Assembly (NCBI GenBank): GCA_021775555.1
Contig: JAJFHP010000071.1
Location: 1 to 42,273, forward strand
Direction of reading: 5' to 3'
Source: Hyphomicrobiales bacterium
GTDB taxonomy: Bacteria; Pseudomonadota; Alphaproteobacteria; Rhizobiales; Methyloligellaceae
Length of the DNA stretch: 42,273 bases
In this document: positions 16,675 to 24,607 of the stretch, piece after piece
Layout of the letters: every line of letters begins with the position of its first letter
Numbering within the stretch: position 1 is the stretch's first letter
Notes under the pieces: generated by a model
What the model saw: only the letters and a program-made list of their open reading frames with translations
Told to the model about the DNA's origin: nothing
Databases searched by the model: none
Program-made: the position numbers and the translations under genes

Positions 16675-17961
16675 CTACAAGCCGAACCGGTCCAACAATT
16701 TATACCAGGCAACCGCAGCCGGCACGAACCATGGATTGCCTTGGTAAAACGGAATTGCGCTGAAACGCTGGTTCTCGAAGGCTGAAACACCTGCCGGATC
16801 GTCGAGGATTTTCAGGGCTGCCTTGCGGCCAAGCCAGCGCGCCCACACGACGCCGGAACCGCAGAACCCGGTCGCGTAATAGACGCCATCCTTGATGGCC
16901 AATTGCGGCAAATGATCCAGGTTCATGGCAACGTAGCCCCACCAGACATGGCTCAAGCCGGTATCTGCCAACTCTGGAAAGATACGGATCATGCTCTGGT
17001 GTAAATGATCATGAGGAACGGGCCCGTCGACTTGCAGGTTCCCTGCGGTGCGGCCTCCAAACAAAATCCGGGTTCCATCGGGCGAGGGCCGGAAATAATG
17101 ATGAATGCGGTTGGTGTCTCCAAGCATGCGCTGCTTGGGGCAGAGCCGATCCATGAGTTTCTCAGGTATCGGCTCCGTGGCAATGATCATGCTGGGAACC
17201 GGCACGATGCGCCTTTGCAGCCAGGGCGCCGCGCGGTCGGTGTAGCCGTTGGTGCAGACGATGACATTGCCCGCGGAAACTGCCCCGCGTGAGGTCACCA
17301 GTTCGAATTTGTTGCCCTCGGGCCGGATTGCCGAGACCGCCGTGCGGGCATGTACGGTTACGCCTTCCCTGAGCGCCACCTCCAGCAATCCTTGATGAAG
17401 AAGGGCTGGCTGGACACCGCTGATATCCGGCCGCACCACTCCGCCGTGAAACAGATCAGATCCGATTTCCGTAGTCTGTTCCGACTTCGGCACAACCGCT
17501 GCATCGAGGTCAAAATGCGTGTTCAGCGCCTCTGCTTCGCGTGCCATGCGCTCGTAATGATCAGGCCGTGCGGCGCCCGTAAACCGACCAACCCTTTGGT
17601 GCTGGCAATCGATCTTTTCTTCAGAAATAAAGCGGGCAAGGTCGTCACGCGCCTCGATACCTTCACCGTAATAGGCCTTGGCGTGCTCAAGCCCGAGCGT
17701 TGATATCATCTTCGAGAATGAAACACGCAGGTTGCCACTGGTGATGCCGCCGCTGCGTGAAGATGCAGCACCACCGGCAAGCCCTTTGTCAAAGATTTGT
17801 ACCGACCGGCCGTTTCGAGCCAGCTCCAGCCCTGCGCTCAGCCCGGCATATCCAGCACCGACAATTGCGACATCGCATTGACCCGCTACCGGTTCCTCAG
17901 GCAGCTCCGGCCGAGGGGCTTCCTCCCACCAGTAGGGTGTATGCACAACCATATTGCTCAC
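16675..17961 (-). CDS. FAD-dependent amine oxidoreductase (DAO / PuuB-OrdL-like)
   Basis: A 428-residue flavoprotein of the D-amino-acid oxidase fold. The dinucleotide-binding motif VAIVGAGYAGLSAGLELA is at residues 31-48, followed by the acidic strand end VQIFDKG. The family segments SSRSGGITSGN, TEPIPEKLMD and the C-terminal YYATGFCGSGVVWA, which holds the second FAD contact, are present. The opening PYWWEEAPRPELPEE is typical of gamma-glutamylputrescine oxidase-like enzymes, which oxidise amines of small metabolites with O2. No polyamine genes adjoin it, so the substrate is open. It lies 203 bases upstream of the cysteine-rich genes on the same strand; a functional link is not shown. Confidence 0.88.
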   Translation of the reverse strand: MSNMVVHTPYWWEEAPRPELPEEPVAGQCDVAIVGAGYAGLSAGLELARNGRSVQIFDKGLAGGAASSRSGGITSGNLRVSFSKMISTLGLEHAKAYYGEGIEARDDLARFISEEKIDCQHQRVGRFTGAARPDHYERMAREAEALNTHFDLDAAVVPKSEQTTEIGSDLFHGGVVRPDISGVQPALLHQGLLEVALREGVTVHARTAVSAIRPEGNKFELVTSRGAVSAGNVIVCTNGYTDRAAPWLQRRIVPVPSMIIATEPIPEKLMDRLCPKQRMLGDTNRIHHYFRPSPDGTRILFGGRTAGNLQVDGPVPHDHLHQSMIRIFPELADTGLSHVWWGYVAMNLDHLPQLAIKDGVYYATGFCGSGVVWARWLGRKAALKILDDPAGVSAFENQRFSAIPFYQGNPWFVPAAVAWYKLLDRFGL

Positions 17962-18011
17962 TCTAACCTGGCCCCGCCAAAGGGTCAGGTCACACCATGC
18001 TGAACTGGCGC

Positions 18012-18485
18012 CTAGGGCTTGATGTAGGTGTAGCCCATGGCTTGCAACTTGGCCAATTCGGCAACCCCGCTCGGCACGATATCTGCCTTGCTGACATCAT
18101 AGAGGTCTTGTGAATAGTTGATCTTCTTGCCGCGAAGTGTGTTTGCGCAGACGTGAAAATTGACACCCTGGCCCTTAAGCCCGGCGATCTTCGCCGTGAT
18201 GGCTTCCGTCGCGTTGCCTGTGCCGAACTTGGTGTTCCCAGATGCGGTCGGCTCAAGGAGAAGCGTGAGCCCCTTGCCGTGCAGGACAACCTTAAGGTCG
18301 AGGTTTTCCTTGCCGACGGCATTGATGTGATTCTGGATATTCCGCATGGCGCCAGCCTGTGATTTGGGATCATCATAATTGATATGGTAGACCACCTTCT
18401 GCTTTCCGTAGCTGCCGGCGAGGGCACTGCCCGTGTAGAAAGTGATGGCCATAAGTGCTGTGGCAATGAGGCTGAGTAAGCGCAT
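18012..18485 (-). CDS. Periplasmic DsrE/DsrF-like protein
   Basis: A 157-residue protein with signal peptide MRLLSLIATALMAITFYTGS (cleavage after ALA near residue 23) and a DsrE-type fold: KVVYHINYDDP, NIQNHINAVG, LDLKVVLHGKGLTLLL and VNFHVCANTL. Cys113 in HVCANTL is at the position used for sulfur relay in the family, and it is the only cysteine. GGGAGGAAACA precedes the ATG. Exported DsrE-like proteins occur in many proteobacteria and are linked to sulfur or redox chemistry without a settled role. It stands 50 bases upstream of the FAD oxidase gene on the same strand, possibly co-transcribed. Confidence 0.87.
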   Translation of the reverse strand: MRLLSLIATALMAITFYTGSALAGSYGKQKVVYHINYDDPKSQAGAMRNIQNHINAVGKENLDLKVVLHGKGLTLLLEPTASGNTKFGTGNATEAITAKIAGLKGQGVNFHVCANTLRGKKINYSQDLYDVSKADIVPSGVAELAKLQAMGYTYIKP

Positions 18486-18637
18486 TGTTTCCTCCCATTT
18501 TTTAAGTCAAACCAGTCGTCTCGCAGGCTCTGCACTGCGTTTGACAGAAAAATTCTAGCAGATGTCCAATGAGATATACATACGAACTGATGAATGTGTC
18601 TGTGATGGATAGAGGCCGACCGCCAGATTTCTGCGCC

Positions 18638-18889
18638 TCAAGCCATCCCCCCGACAAACCCCTCCGTCTCCCCGTCATGCACAAGGGCGAGGCGCACCTG
18701 GCCCTCGCAGTGGCGCGCGCGGCACACGCTCATGCGCTCAAGCTCATCCATATAGATGAACTGGAGTTCGGGTTGGATGAGCAGCATGCGTACGTCGAGA
18801 TAATAAGTATGGCCGCAGGCCTTGCAGGTGGCCTCGATCCTCTGGCCGGCATCAAGGTCGCGCAGCTGGAGTTCGGTTTTCCAGTTCAT
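18638..18889 (-). CDS. Cys/His-rich mini-protein coupled to Y-family polymerase
   Basis: An 83-residue protein not recognised as a named family. The ATG at 18889 overlaps the polymerase stop by one base (TAATG), so it is read with it; the longer ORF starting at 19039 lies inside the polymerase gene and is rejected. Cysteines 22 and 25 (CKACGH) and 56 and 61 with His60 (CRARHC) could bind one zinc ion as a ribbon. Between them is a predicted amphipathic segment YYLDVRMLLIQPELQFIYMDELE. The coupling suggests an accessory factor for the polymerase, perhaps for DNA or clamp contact, but this is inference only. Confidence 0.78.
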   Translation of the reverse strand: MNWKTELQLRDLDAGQRIEATCKACGHTYYLDVRMLLIQPELQFIYMDELERMSVCRARHCEGQVRLALVHDGETEGFVGGMA

Positions 18890-20136
18890 TACCAGAAATC
18901 CTCCGCGCGCGGGATGCGGGTGTAGGAAATCTTGCCTCCCGCATTGCCGCCCGGCGGCGGCGTCCATTCGCCCAGGGAGACAATCGTCTTGCCGTAACGC
19001 CCGTTGAGATGATCGACCGCATGGGTGATGCGCTCCCATTTGCGGCGCTCCACGTCATCGTTCAGCAACAGATCGAGCTGGCGCTGGGTGGCAACAGAGA
19101 GATCGAGCAGCGTGACGCCGATGCGGATAATGCGCGCGTTAGAAGGGATTTCGGCCCGCGCCTGAACCCAGAGTTGCCTGAGTGCTGAAAGGCACGCCAT
19201 GTCGTCATGGACGATGGGAAGTGGAAGCTGTCCGAACCAGCGGTCCTCCTTCATGGAGAGCCAGAGCCAGACGCGCCCTGCGTAAAAGCCCTCCCGGCGC
19301 ATCCGCCGCGCTGCTTTCACCAGCAGCAGCCGCGAGAACTCTTCTGCGTGTTTTGCGCTTCTGTGGGTGGGCGGCAGCACACGGCCATGGCCGAACATGC
19401 CGCGCCCTGATGCGGGCGTCTGGACGTCATAGCCGTGTAGAGCATACCACAGCCGTTCACCCGTCACGTTGCGCCATAATTTGCGCAATTGCTTGGGCTG
19501 GGTGGCAAGGAGTGCGGCCATGTCGTAAATCCCGGCGCGCTCAAGCCGCGTTTCCATGCGCCGCCCCACGCCGGGGATTTCCTCCAGAGCGAGCGGAAGC
19601 AGCGGCCCCGGCATATCGTCCGGGTGCCAGATGGTGGTGCCATTGGGCTTGTCCTGCTTGCCGGCGATCTTGGCCAGATGCCGGTTGGCGGCAAAGCCTA
19701 TTGAGCAGGTGATAAACGGCCCCACATGAGCCGCGATGCGGGTTTTGATCCTGGTCGCAAGCGTTTCCGGGTCATGGCGCTCACTCGCCTCCAGCCGGCA
19801 GGTCAGCTCGTCGATAGATTTGACCGCATCGACCGGGATCACCATGTGGATTTCGCTCAAAAGCGCATTGTGAGCGCGCCGGTAAAGGTCGGGGCTTTGG
19901 GGAACGAGGATGATATCGGGGCAGGCGTTCTTCGCGTCCTGGATGTTCATAACGTTCTTCACGCCGTAAGCCTTGGCTTCCTTGGACGCGGCGATAACGC
20001 AGGTGCTGGTGGTGCCGGCAAAGGGTACGACGCCGATGGGCCGTCCGCGATATTCCGGGTGGGCCTGTTGCTCGACGGAGGCAAAAAAGCCGTCAAAGTC
20101 GAGATAAAGCCGTTCAATGGTGTCTGGTTTGCGCAA
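18889..20136 (-). CDS. Y-family DNA polymerase (DinB-related), SOS-controlled
   Basis: A translesion polymerase of about 415 residues from a TTG start at 20136, which has AAGGGAC upstream. An ATG at 20190 is in frame but lies inside the LexA site and upstream of the likely transcript start, so the shorter form is preferred. Catalytic acids are present: D13 and D15 in YLDFDGFFASVEQ, D109 and E110 in KSIDELTC; F18 is at the steric-gate place that excludes ribonucleotides. The helix-hairpin-helix region EEIPGVGRRMETRLERAGIY and the little-finger domain follow. Compared with typical DinB the C-terminus differs and no clear clamp-binding peptide is seen. It inserts bases opposite damaged template, at the cost of errors. 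Confidence 0.9.
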   Translation of the reverse strand: MRKPDTIERLYLDFDGFFASVEQQAHPEYRGRPIGVVPFAGTTSTCVIAASKEAKAYGVKNVMNIQDAKNACPDIILVPQSPDLYRRAHNALLSEIHMVIPVDAVKSIDELTCRLEASERHDPETLATRIKTRIAAHVGPFITCSIGFAANRHLAKIAGKQDKPNGTTIWHPDDMPGPLLPLALEEIPGVGRRMETRLERAGIYDMAALLATQPKQLRKLWRNVTGERLWYALHGYDVQTPASGRGMFGHGRVLPPTHRSAKHAEEFSRLLLVKAARRMRREGFYAGRVWLWLSMKEDRWFGQLPLPIVHDDMACLSALRQLWVQARAEIPSNARIIRIGVTLLDLSVATQRQLDLLLNDDVERRKWERITHAVDHLNGRYGKTIVSLGEWTPPPGGNAGGKISYTRIPRAEDFW

Positions 20137-20170
20137 AGAGGGTGTCCCTTGAATCAGGCCGGGACACGCA

Positions 20171-20199
20171 ATAGAACATTGCGAGAACATTTGAGTCAA
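20171..20199 (-). promoter_or_regulatory. LexA-controlled promoter of the Y-family polymerase
   Basis: On the minus strand TTGACT (20194-20199) and TTCTAT (20171-20176) are spaced by 17 bases, and between them lies GTTC-N7-GTTC (20174-20188), the alphaproteobacterial LexA operator. The operator overlaps the -10 hexamer, as expected for repression. The predicted transcript would start about 25-30 bases before the TTG codon at 20136. Confidence 0.85.
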
Positions 20200-20231
20200 A
20201 GGGAATAATGGAATGGGGGGTGTTTGCGCCG

Positions 20232-21419
20232 CTATTTCTTTTTCTTCCCCTCGTTGGGGAACAGGATCGCGGTCAGATCCTTGTCGATCTTGTTGTTCTT
20301 GTCGATCTCGTATAACGGCACGCCGCGGTCGATGGCCTCGCGCACCAGCCGGTAATCCTCATAGACGAAACCGCCAAGGCGCGCGCCCAGCATGTCCTGC
20401 GCGTCAGACTTGCGCAGTGAATTGATGCCTCCGCCGAACAGGCGTGCCTGGCAGCGGTTGACGAGTACCGATGTGTCGATTTCGCCGTCGCATTTCTCAC
20501 CGATGGCGTCGATCAGCCGGCTGGCAGAGCGCAGGCCCGGCACCGTCATTTCCGTGACGACAAAGGCCTTGTCGCAGCCCTCCAGCACGTCTGACGACCA
20601 GGGCAGCCAGACGCGCGGCATGTCGATCACCACATTGTCGAACTTGGCCGAGGCCATATCCAGCATGTTGGTGATAAGCTCTGCGTTGATACTGTCATAG
20701 TCGCGCAGGGAATTTTCTGCCGCCAGAACGGCGATGCCCGTATCGTGGCGCGACAGCATGACTTCCAGCAGCTGTTCATCAAGGCGCTCCGGCGCTGAGG
20801 CGATTTCGTCGAGCTGAAGGTTCGGTTTGAGATCGAGGTAGTCGGCGATGGAGCCGGTCTGAAAATCGAGCGCGATCAGGCAGGTCGACTGGAACTGCTT
20901 TTTGTGGCGCGCCAGCAGAAAAGCACTCTGGATCGCGAGCGTGGTATTGCCGATACCGCCGGCCGCGGGCACGAAGGCGTAGCAGGCGGCCTCACTCGCG
21001 CTGGTTTGCGCCTGGCTGGAATGGAGTGCGCGCTCGCAAGCAGGCAGCAGGTCTTTGTCCACCACATGCTTCGGGCACCAGTCGGAAACATTGAGGCGCA
21101 TGAATTCGCGCGCGGAGGTTTCCGACAGCTTGTCTGAAATGATAATCACCGGAAGTCCCGCCGCGCGTTGCAGCATGACTCGTTCCAGCGCGCCCATGTC
21201 CTGCCGGTTTGCCGGGTCAAGCTCAACCAGCAGCAATCCGGGATGCGCGTTGGCGAGACCCTGGCGCTCGGCCTCGGCAATGCTGCCGGGCAGGGTCTCC
21301 AGCTCGAAGCGCTGCGTACGCGCAAGGGTTTCCTGCAATTTCAATGCAAGAGCGGCATCGCCCGTCACCAACTGGATACGATCCAGTTCCTCGGCGTCAT
21401 TGGTGAACTTTCTCAGCAT
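20232..21419 (-). CDS. cpaE: Tad pilus localisation protein CpaE/TadZ
   Basis: A 395-residue protein with an N-terminal receiver-like domain (LLLVELDPANRQDMGALERV, VIIISDKLSETSAREFMRL) and a MinD/ParA-like ATPase domain. The deviant Walker A, normally KGGVGKTT, reads AAGGIGNTT at 152-160, so both lysines are missing; later motifs DFQTGSIADYLDL and NVVIDMPRVW are kept. TadZ proteins often have altered Walker motifs and act at the pole to place the pilus machine. The acidic-to-basic C-terminus ends in a Lys run. It follows the cpaD-like gene by 48 bases and ends the cpaB-C-D-E part of the locus. Confidence 0.93.
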   Translation of the reverse strand: MLRKFTNDAEELDRIQLVTGDAALALKLQETLARTQRFELETLPGSIAEAERQGLANAHPGLLLVELDPANRQDMGALERVMLQRAAGLPVIIISDKLSETSAREFMRLNVSDWCPKHVVDKDLLPACERALHSSQAQTSASEAACYAFVPAAGGIGNTTLAIQSAFLLARHKKQFQSTCLIALDFQTGSIADYLDLKPNLQLDEIASAPERLDEQLLEVMLSRHDTGIAVLAAENSLRDYDSINAELITNMLDMASAKFDNVVIDMPRVWLPWSSDVLEGCDKAFVVTEMTVPGLRSASRLIDAIGEKCDGEIDTSVLVNRCQARLFGGGINSLRKSDAQDMLGARLGGFVYEDYRLVREAIDRGVPLYEIDKNNKIDKDLTAILFPNEGKKKK

Positions 21420-21467
21420 GGCTGCCGGGTCTCTCTCCTGAGCAAATCAATCGCGCATACGCCCTGA

Positions 21468-21821
21468 CTACGGAGCCGGTGGCGCCGCCGGTGGCGGTTT
21501 GCTCTCGTCCTCGAACTTGTCTGATACACCCATGCCTTGCGGCTCCAGGCTTTCGTTTTTCTGGTAACGCTCCATGCCCACCATCATGCGTTTCCCGTTG
21601 GTCGGGTGGTTGGTCTTGCGGGAATGAGCCGGCCAGGGATCAATAGTGTGAACCGCCTTGTTATGGGCAACTGCGTCACCCGCACTCAGCGAAATGGTGT
21701 CGCGCGGATGAAGATATTCGCCGTATCTGCGCTCACGGCAGCCGCCCAGCGCGAGCATGGAAACCGCGACCGTGGCCACCATTGCAAACTGCATCGTGGC
21801 GATGATTGGATCCCTGGTCAT
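21468..21821 (-). CDS. cpaD: Small CpaD-like pilus lipoprotein
   Basis: A 117-residue lipoprotein with signal MQFAMVATVAVSMLALGGC (Cys28). The mature segment YGEYLHPRDTISLSAGDAVA and HTIDPWPAHS is the conserved part of Hyphomicrobiales CpaD proteins, but the protein is about half the length of classical CpaD (~220 residues) and ends in a Pro-rich tail. The start overlaps the cpaC stop by one base (TAATG). The position between secretin and cpaE is the usual cpaD slot. The role is probably as an outer-membrane accessory lipoprotein of the Tad secretin. Confidence 0.8.
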   Translation of the reverse strand: MTRDPIIATMQFAMVATVAVSMLALGGCRERRYGEYLHPRDTISLSAGDAVAHNKAVHTIDPWPAHSRKTNHPTNGKRMMVGMERYQKNESLEPQGMGVSDKFEDESKPPPAAPPAP

Positions 21822-23401
21822 TATACACCCCCCTTGTAGCTGGTGTGGCCCGAGCCAAGGTCGGCGCCCTTGTAATTGCCGGCATCGAGTATGTGCCCGC
21901 GATGTGCTTTCTCCCGGCGGCGGCGTTTCTCATGACGGCGGCCGGTCTTCCAGCCTTCCATCTTGCCGCGCAGGAAGAAGTCGACATCGTTGCTGGCAAC
22001 AGACTTGTCAAACGGAGTCAGCAATTTTTCTCCCGGTGCCGCCGGCTTGACGAGGCGCGGCGTGACGATGATCACCAGCTCGGTTTCGTTCTTTTCATAC
22101 GAAGCGCTGCGCATCAGCGCCCCCAGAACCGGCACACGGCCAATCCATGGAAGCTGGCGGATCCCCTTCGAGTGGGTGGACTGAAGCAATCCCGCAATGG
22201 CAAAGCTCTGGCCGTCGCGCAGCTCAACCGTGGTCTTGGTGCGACGCGTGATCAGGCTCGGAATTTCCGTGTCGTTGACCCGAAGCGTGTTGTTCGGATC
22301 GATCTCGCTGACTTCAGGTTCGATCTTCAGATTGATAAGGCCATCGGCCAGAACGGTCGGTGTGAAGGCCAGCCCGACACCGAATTTTTTGAACTCAATG
22401 GTGATCTGGTCATTGTCGCGCCCCACCGGGAAAGGAAACTCGCCACCGGCCAGGAAGCTTGCCGTGTCGCCGGAAAGGGCGACCAGGTTCGGTTCCGCGA
22501 GGCGGCGCGCAAGACCGCGTTCCTCAAGGGCCTGGATAAGCAGATCCGCAGTCGCGCCATTGCTCAGCAAATTGGCGAGTACGGTGCCGAAGGGCGTCCG
22601 GTTGGCCGGAAAGGCGCCAAGGCCAACATTGCCCGGAAAGTTGGTGACAGAGTTAAACCGTCCGCTTTTGGAGGTCAGATTGGTGCTGATGCCGAGATCG
22701 CGCGCGGCATTGCGCGTGGCTTCCACGAAGCGAACCTCCAGCATCACCTGCTGGGATGAACTTACACTAACGGAATTGACAACGGCCTTTGGCGCAAACT
22801 GCTCTGCGATTGATACCGCGCGCTCCAAAGTCGGAACATCGGGCGCCATGCCGGATAAGAGAATCCGGCCGTTCGCCGACTTTACTTTGATGCGTGCCTG
22901 CGGCAGGGCTTCGTGAATCTGCGAACGGATACTGGCCACATCATAGGAAATCTCAACTTCAACAATGCCGAGCACGCTCTTTTCCGCATCAAGGATCGTC
23001 AGCCGGGTAGCGCCGATCTTCTTACCCAGCACATATAGAGACTGGTTGGTGAGCGGAATGACGTCCGCAATTTCCGAATCTCCAACCAGCGCTTCGGCGA
23101 AGGGTTTTTCAAGACGGATGGTGTCGGACTTGTCAACCGGCACGCGCAGCCGCTGCACCTTGTTGCCGCCATCAAATTTGACAATCGGCGCACCGGCATA
23201 GGCATCACTGAGTGACCCGACAGCGCCGAGCAAAAGTGCGCTCAGGAGAGTGATCAGAATAAGAAAGGACAGCTGTGCGCCGGTCGCGGGAAACTTGTTG
23301 ACCCCGTGCAAGATCGCCAATACCGGCTGAAAACTCGCATGGTTCCAGGCGCTGTCGACCCAGCGATAGCGCTCGTACCTGTTCCGTGATTGATGACTCA
23401 T
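21821..23401 (-). CDS. cpaC: Tad pilus outer-membrane secretin CpaC/RcpA
   Basis: A 526-residue secretin. The start at 23401 has AGGGGG 8 bases upstream; an earlier in-frame TTG at 23419 overlaps that site. An unusually long N-terminus of about 50 residues precedes the hydrophobic signal LSFLILITLLSALLLGAVGS. Then come the N-domain LEKPFAEALVGDSEIADVIP, a BON-like segment with RILLSGMAPDVPTLERAVSI, and the secretin core VMLEVRFVEATRNAARDLGI, EPNLVALSGDTASFLAGGEF and GRVPVLGALMRS. The C-terminal tail is Arg/Lys/His-rich. It forms the outer-membrane ring through which the Flp pilus passes. Confidence 0.94.
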   Translation of the reverse strand: MSHQSRNRYERYRWVDSAWNHASFQPVLAILHGVNKFPATGAQLSFLILITLLSALLLGAVGSLSDAYAGAPIVKFDGGNKVQRLRVPVDKSDTIRLEKPFAEALVGDSEIADVIPLTNQSLYVLGKKIGATRLTILDAEKSVLGIVEVEISYDVASIRSQIHEALPQARIKVKSANGRILLSGMAPDVPTLERAVSIAEQFAPKAVVNSVSVSSSQQVMLEVRFVEATRNAARDLGISTNLTSKSGRFNSVTNFPGNVGLGAFPANRTPFGTVLANLLSNGATADLLIQALEERGLARRLAEPNLVALSGDTASFLAGGEFPFPVGRDNDQITIEFKKFGVGLAFTPTVLADGLINLKIEPEVSEIDPNNTLRVNDTEIPSLITRRTKTTVELRDGQSFAIAGLLQSTHSKGIRQLPWIGRVPVLGALMRSASYEKNETELVIIVTPRLVKPAAPGEKLLTPFDKSVASNDVDFFLRGKMEGWKTGRRHEKRRRREKAHRGHILDAGNYKGADLGSGHTSYKGGV

Positions 23402-23533
23402 AATTCTTACCCCCTGCATTGTCCGGTTTTTATTGGTTTTGTTCGGACTTGCGTATGAGGATCACATAAGAGTTCTAACAATTCGGGTATCGAAAAAGCG
23501 CTTTCTGCAAAAAAAGCACTTCTTTCCCGAGTG

Positions 23534-23590
23534 TTAGTTACCGAAGCCTTGGAAGGATTAGTTACCCAATAGTTCGTGTGATTAGTTACC
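23534..23590 (-). repeat. 24-bp tandem repeat carrying the cpaB stop codon
   Basis: TTAGTTACC occurs three times at 23534, 23558 and 23582, exactly 24 bases apart; copies 2 and 3 match over 12 bases (GATTAGTTACCC). On the minus strand each copy reads Gly-Asn-stop in the cpaB frame, and the outer two also share CAAGG before it. The right-hand copy is the real end of cpaB. It looks like slippage duplication of the gene's terminus. Confidence 0.75.
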
Positions 23591-24442
23591 CGAACCTTGA
23601 TTGCCCCTGGGCACGGAATAGTCGGAGCGGGTGATTTCGCGCGTTACCGTCACCATTACGGACGAGCCCGGGGCAGCCGGTGCGCTGGTGGCCGAGTTGA
23701 GATCGCCAAGTGCAATGCGCTGTGAAGCCTCACCTTTGGTTGAGCCGGCTGAGCGCAGCGCCAGCGCGAGTTGCCCGACGCTTGAGGCCAGGGCCAGTTT
23801 CTGTCCCTGACGGGTCGTAACTTCGATAGTGACGGCCTTGGCGGGTGCCGGGTCTTCGGTGCGGTCGTCGGCCAGCTGGTCCACGGCGAGAACGCGGACA
23901 TTCTGCAACAGGACATCGGTGAAGGTATTTTTCTGGATCGCTTTGTCATCTCCAACTTCAACCGCTTCTGTGCGGGTCAGGAGAATGTCGACATGCTCTC
24001 CCGGCAGTACGAAGCCGGCAACACCGAGAACGTCATTGACGCGGATGGTGACGGCTTTCAGATTTTCTCCAATGAGCGCCGACAATGAGGCGCGCTGCCC
24101 TGGTCCGGTGATCTTCCAGCCCAGAACAGGCTCGTTTTCCTCGATTGCAGAAAGCACCACGCGCCGGTCCTTGCCGTTGACGATGTCCTTGATTTTCTTG
24201 AATGCCCCCTCGGGGATGGCCTTGGTAGGCCAATCGACCTCGCGTAGGGAGCGCTGGGCGAGCCGGTTGCCGAAACGCAGAGATTTCGCGGCTATAACGA
24301 CCGTACCCATGTCCACCTTGGGGGCTGCATCGGCAATCTGGGGCTTTGATACCTGTGACTGCAGCCAGACTTTCGAGAGCAGCGCTGCAGAAATACCCAG
24401 AACCAGTGCTACTGCGAGCATGACTATGCTACTTGGACGCAT
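23582..24442 (-). CDS. cpaB: Tad pilus assembly protein CpaB/RcpC
   Basis: A 286-residue periplasmic protein. Start at 24442 with GGGATGGG upstream, giving MRPSSIVMLAVALVLGISAA as signal anchor; ORF extension to 24487 adds 15 residues without features. The SAF domain is present (VVIAAKSLRFGNRLAQRSL, VDWPTKAIPEGAFKKI), as is the conserved VRVNDV-like segment TIRVNDVLGVAGFVLPGEHV with DILLTR. It helps assemble or stabilise the secretin. It is the first gene of the visible Tad locus; cpaA (prepilin peptidase) and pilin genes usually just upstream are absent here. Confidence 0.92.
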   Translation of the reverse strand: MRPSSIVMLAVALVLGISAALLSKVWLQSQVSKPQIADAAPKVDMGTVVIAAKSLRFGNRLAQRSLREVDWPTKAIPEGAFKKIKDIVNGKDRRVVLSAIEENEPVLGWKITGPGQRASLSALIGENLKAVTIRVNDVLGVAGFVLPGEHVDILLTRTEAVEVGDDKAIQKNTFTDVLLQNVRVLAVDQLADDRTEDPAPAKAVTIEVTTRQGQKLALASSVGQLALALRSAGSTKGEASQRIALGDLNSATSAPAAPGSSVMVTVTREITRSDYSVPRGNQGSGN

Positions 24443-24607
24443 GTTACCCATCCCGTTCGTGGCAAATACTCCGCTCAATATATACAAGCCGACTTAAGGA
24501 AGGATGGGAGACATAAGGCAAATTTTATCTATCTATAAGCCGTGCACCGCTATCCTTAAGCAGGTGTAAATGCGATATGGCTTCTGAACAATTGTGGAGC
24601 AGAAGAT

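Noticed and set aside
21806-22759. 317-codon plus-strand frame opposite cpaC
   Set aside because: It is antisense to a clear secretin gene, has no recognisable motif and no ribosome site.
23534-23590. Possible CRISPR array from the regular 24-bp spacing
   Set aside because: Repeats are only 9-12 bp, there are three units, and they coincide with the end of cpaB.
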